From Callaeas wilsoni (taxonomy: Eukaryota > Chordata > Aves > Passeriformes > Callaeidae), in NCBI GenBank assembly GCA_013398955.1, contig VWPU01017469.1, positions 1 to 64,000 of the forward strand: a stretch of 64,000 nucleotides of DNA, in the 5' to 3' direction. Within the stretch, counting starts at the first letter, position 1. Every line of letters begins with the position of its first letter. Below are positions 1-13,200 of the stretch, one piece after another. Below the pieces are notes generated by a model. The model saw nothing but the letters and a program-made list of their open reading frames with translations, ran no database searches and had not been told where the DNA came from. The position numbers were made by a program, and so were the translations under genes.

Positions 1-1038
1 GGGGCCGCGGAGGGAGCGGGCGGAGGGCAGGGAGGCGGGCGGGGAACACGCTCGAGGGGCGCGGGCGAAGCGCTGCTGCTGGCAGCCGGCCCTCCGCGCC
101 CCGGCGGCGCTGGGAATTGGCTGCAGCCGCGCTATTTTTCAATTATTAATTTATTTTTTCCTTCTTCCTCGCCCTCCCCCGCCCCTCCCTCCTTCACAGT
201 TTCTCCTCGCTGAACTGCGAACTGCCAGGGCAGAGAGCTGAGAGCCCCGCGGGCAGTGCGGGGTCCGGCTTCAAGTGATAGTTGAGGTCAGCGTGAGGCG
301 TCTCAGGCAGCTCTCTGCAAAACGGATTAGAACGAAAACATAAACCTGCCCCTCAAACTAGGGACCCCAACCAAGCCCAAGCTGGAAAGTCTTGGTGTAG
401 GAGAGGAGTTAAACCCCTTCTTGTATTCCTGGGGAACACCTTTAACCTTGACTCTGGCTGAAGCGCCATCAAAGCCTGATTTATCAGACTGAGCATATTT
501 CAATAAAATTGCTATCTGTGTCCTTAGTCGTATAAACGTTATTTATTGCGATGGCTTTTTGTCATGGTGTCTTCTAAATGCCACTTAACTCTGTATTTTT
601 TGGAAGTCGCGGGTTTAACGGGTGGTATAAAATAATGAAAATACAAGAAAAGGACATTTTCGTCTGTTTGATCCCTTCAAAAGACACCTATAGAAGTTTG
701 GGTTTTATGAAAGGTACCTTTCGAAACATTTCAGGACTAATAGAGACCATCTGGATACAGATGATGTAATTTAATTTTTTCAAGGTTTTTTTTTTTTAAA
801 AGTACAGCATGGAGCTGCAAGAGCGGGGCTTGGGGTTCTCCTGAATGCTTCACTTTATTAAAAAAACACAGGGTCGATGACTAATTGTAAAGGATTTCCA
901 CCAAAAAGGCAGAGGTAGCTGCAGCTCTGGATCCGCCAGAGGAAGGCTCCGGCACGCTGAGGACCCTCCTTCCCCCGGAGTCGGCGCACGGGGGTCGGCG
1001 CGGGCCCCCGGAGCTGCCCTGCCCCTTCCCTCCCGCAG
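1..1038 (+). other. WNT2: WNT2 intron 1, 3' part, with CpG-rich DNA
   Basis: No signal-peptide exon ending in the expected Ser-Ser-Trp-Trp with a donor is visible here, and no ATG occurs before about base 550, so exon 1 lies upstream. Bases 1-290 are very GC- and CpG-rich and interrupted by an AT-rich patch at 131-168 (CTATTTTTC, AATTATTAATTTA). GC content rises again from about 900 into exon 2. This looks like the edge of a CpG island around the WNT2 5' end. The acceptor before exon 2 is a C-rich pyrimidine tract ending CCCGCAG at 1032-1038. Confidence 0.7.
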
Positions 1039-1262
1039 GTACATGGGCGCCGTGGGCTCGTCGCGGGTGATGTGCGACAACGTGCCGGGCCTGGTGAGCC
1101 GGCAGCGGCAGCTGTGTCGGCGGCACCCCGAAGCGATGCTCTCCATCGGCCGCGGCGTGGCCGCCTGGACGGCCGAGTGCCAGCACCAGTTCCGCCGGCA
1201 CCGCTGGGACTGCAACGCTCTGGAGCGGGGGCAGCGCCTCCTCGGCCGCGTCCTGCTGCGCA
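1039..1262 (+). CDS. WNT2: WNT2 coding exon 2
   Basis: 224 nt. It starts with G, completing a Trp codon from exon 1, then Tyr-Met-Gly. It encodes the N-terminal Wnt core, including [16 protein letters not shown] and the AECQHQFR helix with four cysteines. It ends CGC A before GTGAGT at 1263. The Wnt-family RWNC motif reads RWDC here, and the last third ([15 protein letters not shown]) differs from the human form much more than exons 3-5 do. Base composition is extremely GC-rich compared with the later exons. The frame stays open into intron 2 as far as 1399, but the consensus donor and the match of exon 3 fix the true end. Confidence 0.95.
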
Positions 1263-4200
1263 GTGAGTCCCGCGGGCCGCGCCGGGATGCGGGAGGGGCT
1301 TCCCGCGGGCCTGGGTGGGGCGTGCGGCCTCCGCGCCTACGGGCCGGGGGTAAAAGGAGGTTTAGGGAGTCGGCGCGAGGGTACAAGCGTTCTTCGTAAG
1401 GGTAACAGGGGCTGCTTTGGGGCTGGCACCCCCTGAGCAGTGTGCGGGAACGATGAGAAGCGGTGGCCGTCCTCCTGTATCCTTAGTCTTATCAAGGGTG
1501 AAGGTTGGTTTTACATTTCAGGAGGAAGGGAAGAGGAAATGCAAAGTTATTTTAGGGTCTCATGGACAGTGGAACAGCATATATGATAACGTAAAGGGCT
1601 GTATTGCTTAAAAACCTGTATCAAATCAGGGAGTTTTGGCATATTAGGGGCTGGCTCTGCAGTTCCCGAATTTTCTCTTTTTTTGGTGCGTAATGGATAT
1701 CAAACCCACACATTATGGGGTTACATTACATATGCCCCACTAGTGGGGATGGAGAGGAGAATGGCAGACACTGGGCATGCTGACCCAAGCAGGGGGATTT
1801 TCGTTCCATGCTAGGTTCTGCTGCTGGTGGGCCGTTGGTTCCTGTAACCAGCTTCATGTTCCCTTAGCAATTACTTTTGAGTAACCAGTAACGTCACCCA
1901 TAGGCTGAAGTTTTCAATGAGGTTTGTCTGATATTCAGGAAAACATGTCTGTCAGAACACAGCCTAAAAATGATGAGGCTATTTAATAAAAAAAAAAAGT
2001 AAAAATGCAGTTTTTCCAAAAGTGAAGTTTTCACTGTTGGCTCATGTGAGAGAATGACAGCATCGGGCTTCTGAGCTCTACACTGAGCCTGATCAGGCTG
2101 TGATTGCCATGGAAATGTAGCTTGATAGTGCTCTAATAAAATTGATTAGTTCAATAAATTCAAATAAAACATTTCTCTTCCAACAATATCAACAATAAGT
2201 TTTCTCAGAAATAAGTCTTCAAAAGAGTAACAAGCCATGGTAACTTCTACCTGATTTTGGAGGCAGTGTAGGGAAGGCATGGTTTGCCCAGTCCTTTTGT
2301 AAGCTTTTAGTTGCCATTTGCAAAAGGCTTGCACAGCCCATGGAAGTTCATGACCCATTCGTAAGTGAAACATATTAGTGCTACTGGAATTGAAATACTA
2401 AATAAAAAGTTCTATGGTGTAATTCTGCCTCTGTCAAAAAAACACTGTTAACATTTGTCTTTGGGGTCCTGTTTTACTGTGCTAACATTACTTAAAGTTT
2501 ACAAGCCCTGCAAAGAGGTCTCTCTCACTGCAAGTTGTCTTAGATATTGCACAAAAATGTACTTGTCATTGTTCCTATGCTAAAAACTTTAGAAGTAGGA
2601 AAATATTCCATTACCATAAATAGATCTGTGGCAGTGTAATGTAGCTCTCTATTGTAAACTACTACATCTTAAATAAAAGCAATTATTACATTGAAATATG
2701 TATCTAATATCCTAAGAGTAGGCATAGCCTAGAAATTTAGATAATCTTTGTTATAATAAAGTATCTTGATTAGGAGATGGGAAAGCTGCCAGAGCAGCTG
2801 GCATGAAGAAGTCACAGCTGCCAGACCAGATCCTGCCTCAAGCATGACACAAGCGGTGCCATTGATTTAATGGAACTTATTTGTGTGAATTACGGTTAAG
2901 GGCTTGATTCTAGGCAGAAAACCTAATATTAACTTATTTTTCGGAAAATAACACCCAAGTTTTCTCCCTAGAACGTTTTAAGCAGGAAAGCCTATTCCAA
3001 GAGCTTCAGGGGAGGAAAATCTAGTTTCAAGAGTTACTTGCAGTATTTTGCAATGTACATGTTGTTTTAGTGTCCCTATTTAATAATTTCTTAAACTTAT
3101 CTCTCAAATAGCACTTCATATATTCTTCTAAATTCATGAAACATGATAGGAATACCAGCTGTCCTATTCACATATCTGTACAGAACAACTGATCTATGAA
3201 AGTATATTAATCAATATCAGAAGCAAATGTTTAATGTTTTCCAACTCTAACACTATATTGATGAGCTTTTACCAGGGAGGGGTCCAAGTTTAAGCCATGA
3301 CTAATCCCGGCTCCAGGGAGTGTGTATTTGTGTGATTTCAGCCTAGTTTATCTTTTGCTCTGCAAAAATTCCAGGCTAACTGTCTGGATATAGGACAGCC
3401 ACACAAATTAGCTGCCCTAATGATATTTAAAGTGAATATTTTTTTTCAGGTAGTCGAGAATCTGCTTTTGTACACGCCATCTCCTCTGCTGGAGTTGTTT
3501 TTGCCATCACCAGGGCATGTAGCCAAGGGGAGCTGAAATCCTGCTCCTGCGATCCCAAGAAGAAAGGCTCTGCCAAGGACAGCAAGGGCCATTTTGACTG
3601 GGGTGGCTGCAGCGATAACATCGACTATGGCATTAAATTTGCCAGAGCCTTTGTGGACGCCAAAGAACGGAAGGGAAAAGATGCCAGGGCGCTGATGAAC
3701 CTTCACAACAACAGAGCTGGAAGGAAGGTGGGTGTCCATCCAATAATTGCCTAGAGATGCTCTTGGACAACTCTCTTGTGTCCGGGGCAGTTAATGGTTG
3801 GCCTTCGATGTCTGGTCTCAACAGTCACAAAAATTATGGGAAGAGCAGGAGCCTGAGCTGCTGTTTCTATCTTCCCTGGAGGTTCAGTGTGACAGAGATC
3901 TTCAAACAGACTGAATTCGACTGCCTTGCAGTATTCCTGTTGGAGTCAGTTCATTCGCTCCTTGTGTGGGAAGTCAAGCAGGAGCCTAAGCTGCAGGATC
4001 AATTTGGATGGAGGTTTTGTTTTGAGCCTAATTCTTACATAAGCAGGAGTTTTATTTTTGGTTAATACAGAATACAGATTCCTAAGAGAGCCTGAAGATC
4101 ACACTGAAGAACAGGCTTGACAAAGAGCAAATTCAAAATAACTCTCTAGAAAAAAGCCCATTCTGTCCATTTCTGTATGTATATGGTTAACTTAATCACA

Positions 4201-7200
4201 AAGCGAGCAGAGATAAAAGGTGATTACTTCACTTTTTAAGAAAATAAATCCAAAATATACGTCTCTCCAAAAGGCAATGGCCTTGGAGCATGACCTACTC
4301 TAAACAAACCCCTTTTCTAAACCATGTATAAAAATACCATTCCTGAATTTCAGCTAAAAGAGTCTTTACTTTCACACTGTACGTGAGTAGAAGGGGTAGT
4401 TTCCAGCTGTATTGTCCACCTCTGGTGCAAGGGCTGAGGAATATCTGCAATAACACTTTGTGGTGGTAGCTGTAAAAAATTAGAATAGTGCATGAAACTG
4501 GAACATGCTGCTTCATTATTTAAAACATGTTAAAAATTTGCTGCTCCCATGACATCTGAAATAACACAGAAAAAATGTTTTATTGTGCTAGACCAAGCAC
4601 TTCTGGATTATTTGTAGAGACTTTTTGTTTCTTATCTTTGGTTTTCCTTAATGTATATTTAGTAGGAATTAAGTTGTTTGTATTCTGATCTTTTTTTGTA
4701 CTGCAAGTAGATTATTTTCCTGATAAATTTTTGTTCTTCAGCATCTGTTTATTGCCAGCAGGTGTAATTAATATGTAGTGTAGGCAGATGAGGCTATTCA
4801 GATGAGTGACAGGCACATGCAGTACTGTGGTCATGTTTCTGTTACTGTCCAAAAGAGGCTGAAATCTACAACACAAACAAAGATTTTTTTAGAGGCAAAT
4901 AAGTCCCATGATGGGAAGTACTTTCTGTAATATTCGAGTATTTTATTATTATTAAGTTTTAAAAAAAACCTCTGCCAAATACTAAGGCAGTACTGGTAAG
5001 CAGGTAGATTTTTTTAGATAAAGATCTAGAGATTTGAATAAGTATATTCAATTAAAAATAATTAATAGGTTCTCATATGCTCTAGGACCTGCTTTATGGA
5101 CAGGGATGCTGTTTTGTACCCACACTGCAGTAGCATAGGTTTAGCTTTGCAGGGACCTCGCCACCTCAGCTGCCCACAAGGCTGGCATTTTGACCTGGGT
5201 AAGACCATCTGTGCCCTTGGTTTTTTCTTGCCCCCAAAAGGGGTGTTGATAGATTTCTTTTAAAACTAGACTATTGCAACCATGTTAATTAAAAAATAAA
5301 TAGAATAAATATTTATAATATTCCCATATGAATCATAGAACATAATATGCTCTGTATCAGTATAGGAACATCACTGAGAAAAAAAGAGACTTGCATTCCT
5401 GTTTGCTTCTTCCACTATTCCAGCAAGTTGTTTTAAACATACAAGTAGTTAAATTGATTTCTGCTCAGATAATTAAAACCAAGCTTCTGCATAAATCCCA
5501 GATTTGTGATATGGCAATGAAGTCGGGCTGGGGGAATGCCAGTGACTTCTTTGAAGTAGTCATATCATTTACGAGTTGGAAAGAAAATTAAAAGTCCTTT
5601 GGTTTTATAATACATTCTCACTTTATTACTAAGTTCTTGACTGAAAAATGCTGCTCCGCTGTGCATCAATCTCGCTTCTAATCATGGAGCTTTCCTCTCT
5701 CTTACATTCCTCCCATGATGACATTCCTCTTGTACAAACTCTAAAAAGTTCATATCTCATGAACCCTTAAGGCATAATATTTATAGATCAACTATCCCTA
5801 TCTACATAATTAGGAATTAATTATTCATTGCCTATGAACCTATCTGTTGTTCTCCAACATCATACAAATAGCTTAAATGTCTGAGATGAAGCTGAAATGG
5901 CTTTAATGCTATCCAGATGTTAAATTAATGATAAGGGTGATCTCTCCAATGCAAGCTAATGAAGGTCTTATTCTAAAATGCTTATTAACAGATGTATAAG
6001 CATTTTATGTATACTGTATTTTAAAAATCTGCATAGATCATTCATAGATCTGATGCCTAGCACAGGTACGATGCTTTGCACAATATTTAAAAAATAATTT
6101 AAATATGAAATGCCTGTGAATTTCTGGGCAATATTTGAAACGCTGTTCAGGGCAAAGGGCAACTTCATGAGGATGAGCTAGAGAGGGTCAGAGGGTCAGC
6201 ACGGCGACCCTGCAGCTGGAACAACGGGGAAAGGGGGCGCCTTCGCCTCCCAAGGGGCTGAATGATTCTGGCCATTTCTGATCATTTCCTCCTGTCCAGT
6301 GTGTGTCCTAGCACTAGAGACCACATCGCTCCTTGGGGTGGCTGGCAGGAGCAGGAAGGTAAGCCCAGCAGCCGGAGGATTGTGTGTACGGTGAGTCAAG
6401 CAACCAGAGCAGACCAACCACATGGGGATGACTTGATGCTACCAGTGGGTGTCACTACAGACCGTAATTTGGAGACCCATCGCAGGCCTGGCACTACAGG
6501 ACGGATGGAAAAGGGCTGAGAAGCAATTAATTACCGTTTGTTTTACCTGTGTATATTTTACTGCATTTCTAAACAGGCCGTGAAGCGGTTTTTGAAACAA
6601 GAGTGCAAATGTCATGGTGTGAGTGGATCGTGCACTCTAAGGACCTGCTGGCTGGCCATAGCAGACTTTAGGAAAACAGGAGATTATCTGTGGAAGAAAT
6701 ACAATGGAGCGATTCAGGTGGTCATGAATCAAGATGGCACGGGTTTCACTGTGGCTAATAAGAAATTTAAGAAGCCAACTAAGAATGACCTGGTATACTT
6801 TGAAAGCTCTCCAGACTACTGTATCAGGGACAGGGATGTAGGTAAGCCTCTATCATTACACATGAATGGTTTTATTTAAGACATTTGTACTTCAAAGGTC
6901 AAAACCGATAATTTTATTGAGTGTGTGTGTGTATATGTATATATATATATATAGATAGATAGATAGATAGATATAGATAGATATATATAGATATAAAAAT
7001 AGAAATCCATGCATGTAATCAGCAGGAAACAGGAAAGGAGATGTTTTGGAAGGACTCAGTACAAGAACAATAGTTCCTTGATGTCTCTAGGTGTGTGACA
7101 GCCAGTTGTTCTAAAATAATTAAGCAGTTTCTGCCAGATGCTATGGAGCCCTGGAGATGCTGCTTCAAGTTCAAAGGCAAAGCTGCTTTCAGTACAAGTT

Positions 7201-10200
7201 TGAGTTGTGCTCTGGAGGCAGGTCCATACTGGGCACAGCCACACTCACTCTTGTGTCACGCAGCTCAGTTCAGAGCTGCCCCAAGTCTCGTGATGTCCCT
7301 GTGATGCCACCTCCTGTTGCATTGCTTCCCTTCCACGTTGTTATGCTACCACTGCAGTGCCCTCCTTTATCTGCACGGCTCACTGTGACTGTGGACCCCG
7401 GCTGCAGACATGCCTGTCCCCATCTAACGTGGGAGGTACAGCTAGTGACAATCCAACCCTGCTTGCAGCAGTCAAGGCAGCTGTGGGTGACGTGGAGTGA
7501 GGCAGCTGGAGGACGTGCAGGTGGATGAAAGAGCAGAGGTCGGTGGGACAGAGCACACGGGGCTGAGTGACACAACTGTTTATTCCTCTTTGCAAGGCAG
7601 TGTTGGCTCTGTCCATGATAATCATCACATTTTCTGAAGAGTTGTGCCAGCCCCTGTGGGAAGAGATAACGTGTTGGTGCTGCTATTAACACTGGATTTG
7701 CCTGCTTCAGAGGTTCAGTAGAGACACACTTAGCAGTGTTACAGAATTCAAGGCCTTGCCAAGCACCAGGAATCCTGCTAATGGTTCTTGACCCATGTAT
7801 AGTATTTCCTGATGTGGCAATTAAAAACTAGCAACTAGAAAACCAGAAATTTGGAAAAGAGAGTTAGACTGAGTAATGTATGAGAGAAGTTGTGGAACTA
7901 ATTAATAGGTTGTATAACGGACCAGATTGCACCCCATATGACAAATCCGTAAGTATCTGGATAGCAATGCAGCTCAACTCTTTTTGGCACTGCTGCATGT
8001 TTACAATCCAAGTTTGCTTGGAATAAACATTGCAAAACAGCTGTATTTAAATAAGAACAATATGTGAATTCCTCGTCATGTACTATTGACTTCAATGAAC
8101 CCAGAATTTCATCCAGTGCAATTATATTGTACAGTGTTTCTGGTTAGTTGGGTCATCAACATAATTTTAAATGTTATTTATTATTTTGGCAGGTGATGTT
8201 TATTACCTGCATGAGCACATACCATTCCTTGAATAGTGGCTGATACTGTAAAGTCTAATGCCTTAATCCAAGTGAATAAATGGGCATATTGTGGCATCGT
8301 GCAGAGATTAACTTTGCAGACTAGGATTTTTTCAAAACATTTCTCTCTTGAGATTGCCTCAGTCATTGTCAAATACATGATTTCTTTTTGCCTGGAAGGA
8401 GAACCTGTACACTACCCAATTCTATGTCAAAAAGCCATTTAATAATCTCTTTGTGCTAAGCCTAATCTCATCTGTCAGTCTTGTTATTGTGGAGGAGAGT
8501 GGGCATTTTCACCACAGTGTATTATGTGCATTTGCCAGACACTGGCAAGCCTGCCCAGAGATGGCAAAATCAAACATGTTCTTTGGCTCAGCTCAATATA
8601 AGGCTGCAGCTGAGGTGGTTTTCCTTTACTGCCCAGAATTCAGAGAATGCAGCTGTTTGGAAGAGCATATTTTTAGCAAATTGCAGTAAACCTTTGATGG
8701 GATGTGGGATGCCCTGCTGCCTGCATGGAGCAAAGAAAGAACCACACAAACAAAACCTGATCTGGCTTTGAGTGAGATGATTCTGGCAGCTAAACAACAT
8801 TTTTTTCATTTTTTGGTTTGCCCTGTTGAGCATTGCAGAGTGCCAGCCCGGTTAGATGACTGCAAATGAAATGAGATTATGGAAGTCTGAGTTTGGAAAG
8901 ATGTGGGGAGCATCTCAAGGTCACCTGAATCTAATACCAGTGTTTTAGTATGTCCTTGGATACAGTTCTGCCTTTCATTCTCCAGGGAATTGAAGCGATT
9001 TAGTGCTTCAGGAAAAAAATTATGTGGAGGTTGGTTAGTACTGGGGCTGAATGAAGGATTCACAGGGCAAACCTTATGAAGCATCATGACCTGACCAGGA
9101 GACAACTTCACAAACTGTAAAATGTCCAAGCCAGTGTCCTCTGAGGCTTGATTATGCTAACACATAGGAACAAGTAAGTTAAAATGCTCAAGGGTTCTGC
9201 CATTAGCAGCCTACCCAGAAAGAAAGCAGATACCTTCTCTTGCCCCACTGGAGCTTCCACCCTGGATCTGGCAGTCTGTCTGAGGGGGCATCTGGACATA
9301 CATACATGGAACACCCCAAAATGTGGTTTGTTTGGTTTTTTTTTCTCTAGAAGGAAAAGAGAAGTAATTGATTTCAGGAGGGGTATAATATGGGAAATCA
9401 CTAATAGTAGCTCAGTAGCAAGAGAATGTAATAACCTGACCATCTCTTTCCTTGCCTTAAGATTTCACAAAGGACCAAAGGAAGATTTTTTCAAAAGTGT
9501 TCAGAAATCATTTAACCCTGCACACATAACTCTGCTGAAATAATTTTTGCTCACAATTTTGTACTCTAAATTTGATAGAAATAGAGATAGAACATCCCAG
9601 AGAGCTTTTAAAGATCATGTTGTAAACATACAAATTTTGCCATGCTTTGCATCGCCTTCCTTATATCATCATAAATTTCCAGCTCCCAAACCCAATAAAG
9701 CACACCCAAGACTGCACAGGGAGAGACCTATTAGGAGTGATAGAGCTGTGACAGGAACTAAAGTGACAGCTGTGCAAGTGGCAGTCCTGCTCTCACATGT
9801 ACTACTTTACCGTGAATGTGCTACTTCACCTCCAACACACTCTAAAAACCCCTCTTGCTTGTCTGCTTATAAGGTTCTATTTCAAGCATTTAAAGTTTTT
9901 AAAAGTTGCTATTTGTCCATCCATGCAGGCTAGGCTGGTTGAAAGCTGTTGTAAGTTTATCATGCTTGGGATATACCAGTGGACACACGGAGACTGCTTC
10001 AGGGATAAGCACAAGAGCAGCCATAGCATGGGCACCAGCAGCATGCTGGCTGAGCCTTTGTCAGAGCCTGCTGTTCATTGACACTGTTAAAGCAGTGTAA
10101 CATCTCCCTGAAAAAGAAAATGCTTAGTAACAAGTTTATTAAAAATTCATTGGTACAGAGCAACCAAAAACCTCTAGGCAGCGCTTGAGAGACAGGACAT

Positions 10201-13200
10201 GTCTACATGGAGATGATCTCAAGCTGCTACAGCAGTCCCTTGGAACTTGCTGCAATTCCATGTGCCCTGTGCTTCAAGTCATCTGTAGGTTTCTCCCAAC
10301 ATTCACACAGCCCCAGTATGGACACTGTCAAAGCCAGTGTTGCTACCCCTGTGTGTGCGTGGGGTGACATTCCTGGATTGCAGTGGCCGTCTCCTGTGTC
10401 CCCAACAGGCAGATAGGGGAACACACAGACTGTGTTTGAGGACCCTCTGCCACTGGTCTCCTCGTGCCTCACTGTGGAGAGGCATGTGCAGTGCTACCTG
10501 CAGCCCTCTGGAGCTGTGTGCTGAGTGACAAATCACCTGCCCAGGGTGACCTGGGGTACTTGGTACTTGGTTTTGGGTACTTCACAGGATTGATTTTGTG
10601 TTAATTCTTTTCCGCTTCCTGCCCCATGTAAACCATTTCTGCATTTTTGAGAGGAATGAGGACAAGTCCAGAGTGTAGCCTGGAATTTAAAGTGTAGTCT
10701 GAGAGTCCTGGTGTTGTGCAAGATGTGTTAGTGCTTGAAGTATGTAACCCATGGAGGGAAACCAACCGTGATCTATGTCAAACGCTTCTCACTGAGGCTG
10801 GCCACATACAGGCAGTCCCTGTGTGACTTCTTGGCCCGTGTCTCCCACTCTGTGCATTGCAAACACGTTGGGTGCAGTCCCAGCCCCGGGCAGGCAGGCG
10901 GGGGAGCTTGCAATGGCTTCCCATCGGGGCAGCTCTCCTCCAAGCACTGCCTGGCAAGGGAGAAGCGCCATCGCCCCGAGAGCCTCTGGGAGCTGCGGGG
11001 TTGGGAAGGCTCTCAGTGGCTACAGGAATTAGAACGAGACACGTTTACTCAAAACTGGATCTGGATAAGCTGTTTTTATCAACACGTGGCCATCTCTTCA
11101 GTGCTGGCCTGGGAAATCCCAGCCCCTCCAGACAAATCTGCCTCCAATGTGTACTGCCTGTTCTCTCCAGCCCTTCTGTACTGGGTGTTGTATGTAAGAT
11201 CCAGTAGCTTCAGAACTACTTTTCAGTGAGTATTTTCTGTAATTATTTTTTGCCCAAGAATACTTGTGAGGAAACTATCATTGAGGATTTCACTGGTTTT
11301 CCACTTTTTTTTTCCTTTTGTTTGTGTATGTTTGTGTGAAAGTCTAATAATGGATGTTATTGCTTGAACCAGACTTTAATCAATAGAAAGAAAAAACCCT
11401 CATTATAAACTAATAAATACATTTTAGGGCTTTAAGAATGGAAAAAATTATTTTTAACATAGCAGATATTGACTTCCAAAAATAACTGTGCAAACTGAGA
11501 AGAAAGGACTTGATGTACAGGCTGTGAAGTTGGCAGTATGAAAAGCTGTGGATGTTTTGGCAGGTAAAATGTCTGTAGGCATGGCAGTTCCAACATTTGA
11601 AATCAAAACAAAGAGGTTGTACAAAAAATTTTTGCAAGTTAGAACCTACTCCTGCCTTGTAAGTGCTGAGGAGATGCATTGCAGGTAGCAGGTAGAAAAC
11701 TCTGCCTTATTTTGTGCAGTGTCTCCTGCTGCCTTCATCACTCAGGGGCCTGCCAAGGAGTGCAGTAACTTCTCTGGCTCCTCACTGCTGGTTATTGTTC
11801 ATTTTCCTTCTCACTAGAGAAGCTGCAGAAATTCTGAAGGTGCTGTTTGAACTTTAAAAAATAGTTGGTTTAGCTCTAAAACTAAGCCATTATATGAGCT
11901 TGCTTTCACTTTTGTCACAATCTGTGGATAATTTAGTCCCCTGTCCTAGTGGTGTAGTAAGTGTTGATGTTGTTTTGTGGTCAGCATCAGATGATACTAG
12001 TTTCTGACTGTCTATTAGTGGCTGAAATAATTTTGTTTTTGAAGTTGGTGGCAAAACTCCTGCTGAAAGCAGTGGATGCATCCTGCTTACGTTGTCCTTT
12101 AATGCTGTGTAATTTCCCCTTACATCTGGAAATAAGAACACTGGACTTGGAAACTAACTTGTGCCTCATCTGAGGAATGTGGTCAAACCTTTCTGGGTAG
12201 CTCCTGATGGATGTGGGGGAACATGGGGTCTTCCTTCAGCCCCAGCAGCCAAATGACACGGCCCCACTCTGCTCCTGGTTTGGAGTTGTGCTGAGGTGGA
12301 GGGCGGCTTTGCTTTTCCTCCACTGGTGTGAATTCCTGATACAGAATGTTAATCACGTGGGTCACAAGCTTGGCCTTTGTACTGCTTTTTTTTTGGTCTG
12401 AACAGAGAGAGTAGGACAAGTGCATTTAAAGGTTATTCACAGAGTCAATTAGGTTGGAAAAGACCTCTGAGATCATCGAATCCAACCTTTGAGCGAATAC
12501 CACTGTGTCAACTAGATCATGCACTAAGTGCCACACCAAGTCTTTCCTTAAACATCTCCAGGGCTGGTGACTCCACCCTCTCCTTGGGAAATCCATGCCA
12601 ATGTCTAATAACCCTTTCTGTGAATTTGGTTGTATTTTGCACGGTCTGGGATGTGATGCATATTGCTGTGGGCTGACACAAACAGCAGAACGTACACTCA
12701 GGTGTCCCAGCTGTTTGCTTACCATCATGGATGGAGGAGAGTGTGATGGCTGGGAAGCAGGATCCGGCTTGTTTTCTGTCAAAGACTTCCAGTGGGACCA
12801 CAGGTGCATCACGTAGCTCTGCATCCTCCTGACTCTTCAGCCTAGACTGGGGGCACTGGGAGCAACTGGAAATTTCTCTTCCCCCATTATGGAGTTGATT
12901 CCTGAAAAAAAGATCTGGGAAAGGCCTCTTTGGTATCACTGCTAGGCCCGTTATGCCAGTTGCCCCGGTGCAGGTGGCTTTTGCAGGGAGAACTGCGTGG
13001 CTGAGGGCTTGCTGGGGGTAGTGTGTGCCCACGTGGGTCACTGCTGGGGGCACCTCTCCTCCCCAGCCTTCCTGCAGGGGATCCAGGTGCTGGCACCGGC
13101 TGTAGGGACAGCAGGCCAGGAGTGGGAGTTACTGCTGGTTTCCTGGTGCAGGGTGTGCCTGATGTACATCACTGGTTGTTACAGCCGACCAAGACGCTGC

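Noticed and set aside
850..1386. 178-codon open frame on the - strand across WNT2 exon 2
   Set aside because: It is the antisense shadow of a GC-rich coding exon, rich in Arg/Pro/Ala, with no recognisable domain.
10735..11229. 164-codon + strand open frame in WNT2 intron 4
   Set aside because: No recognisable family and no supporting splice or promoter context; it lies inside a well-defined intron and reads as random composition.
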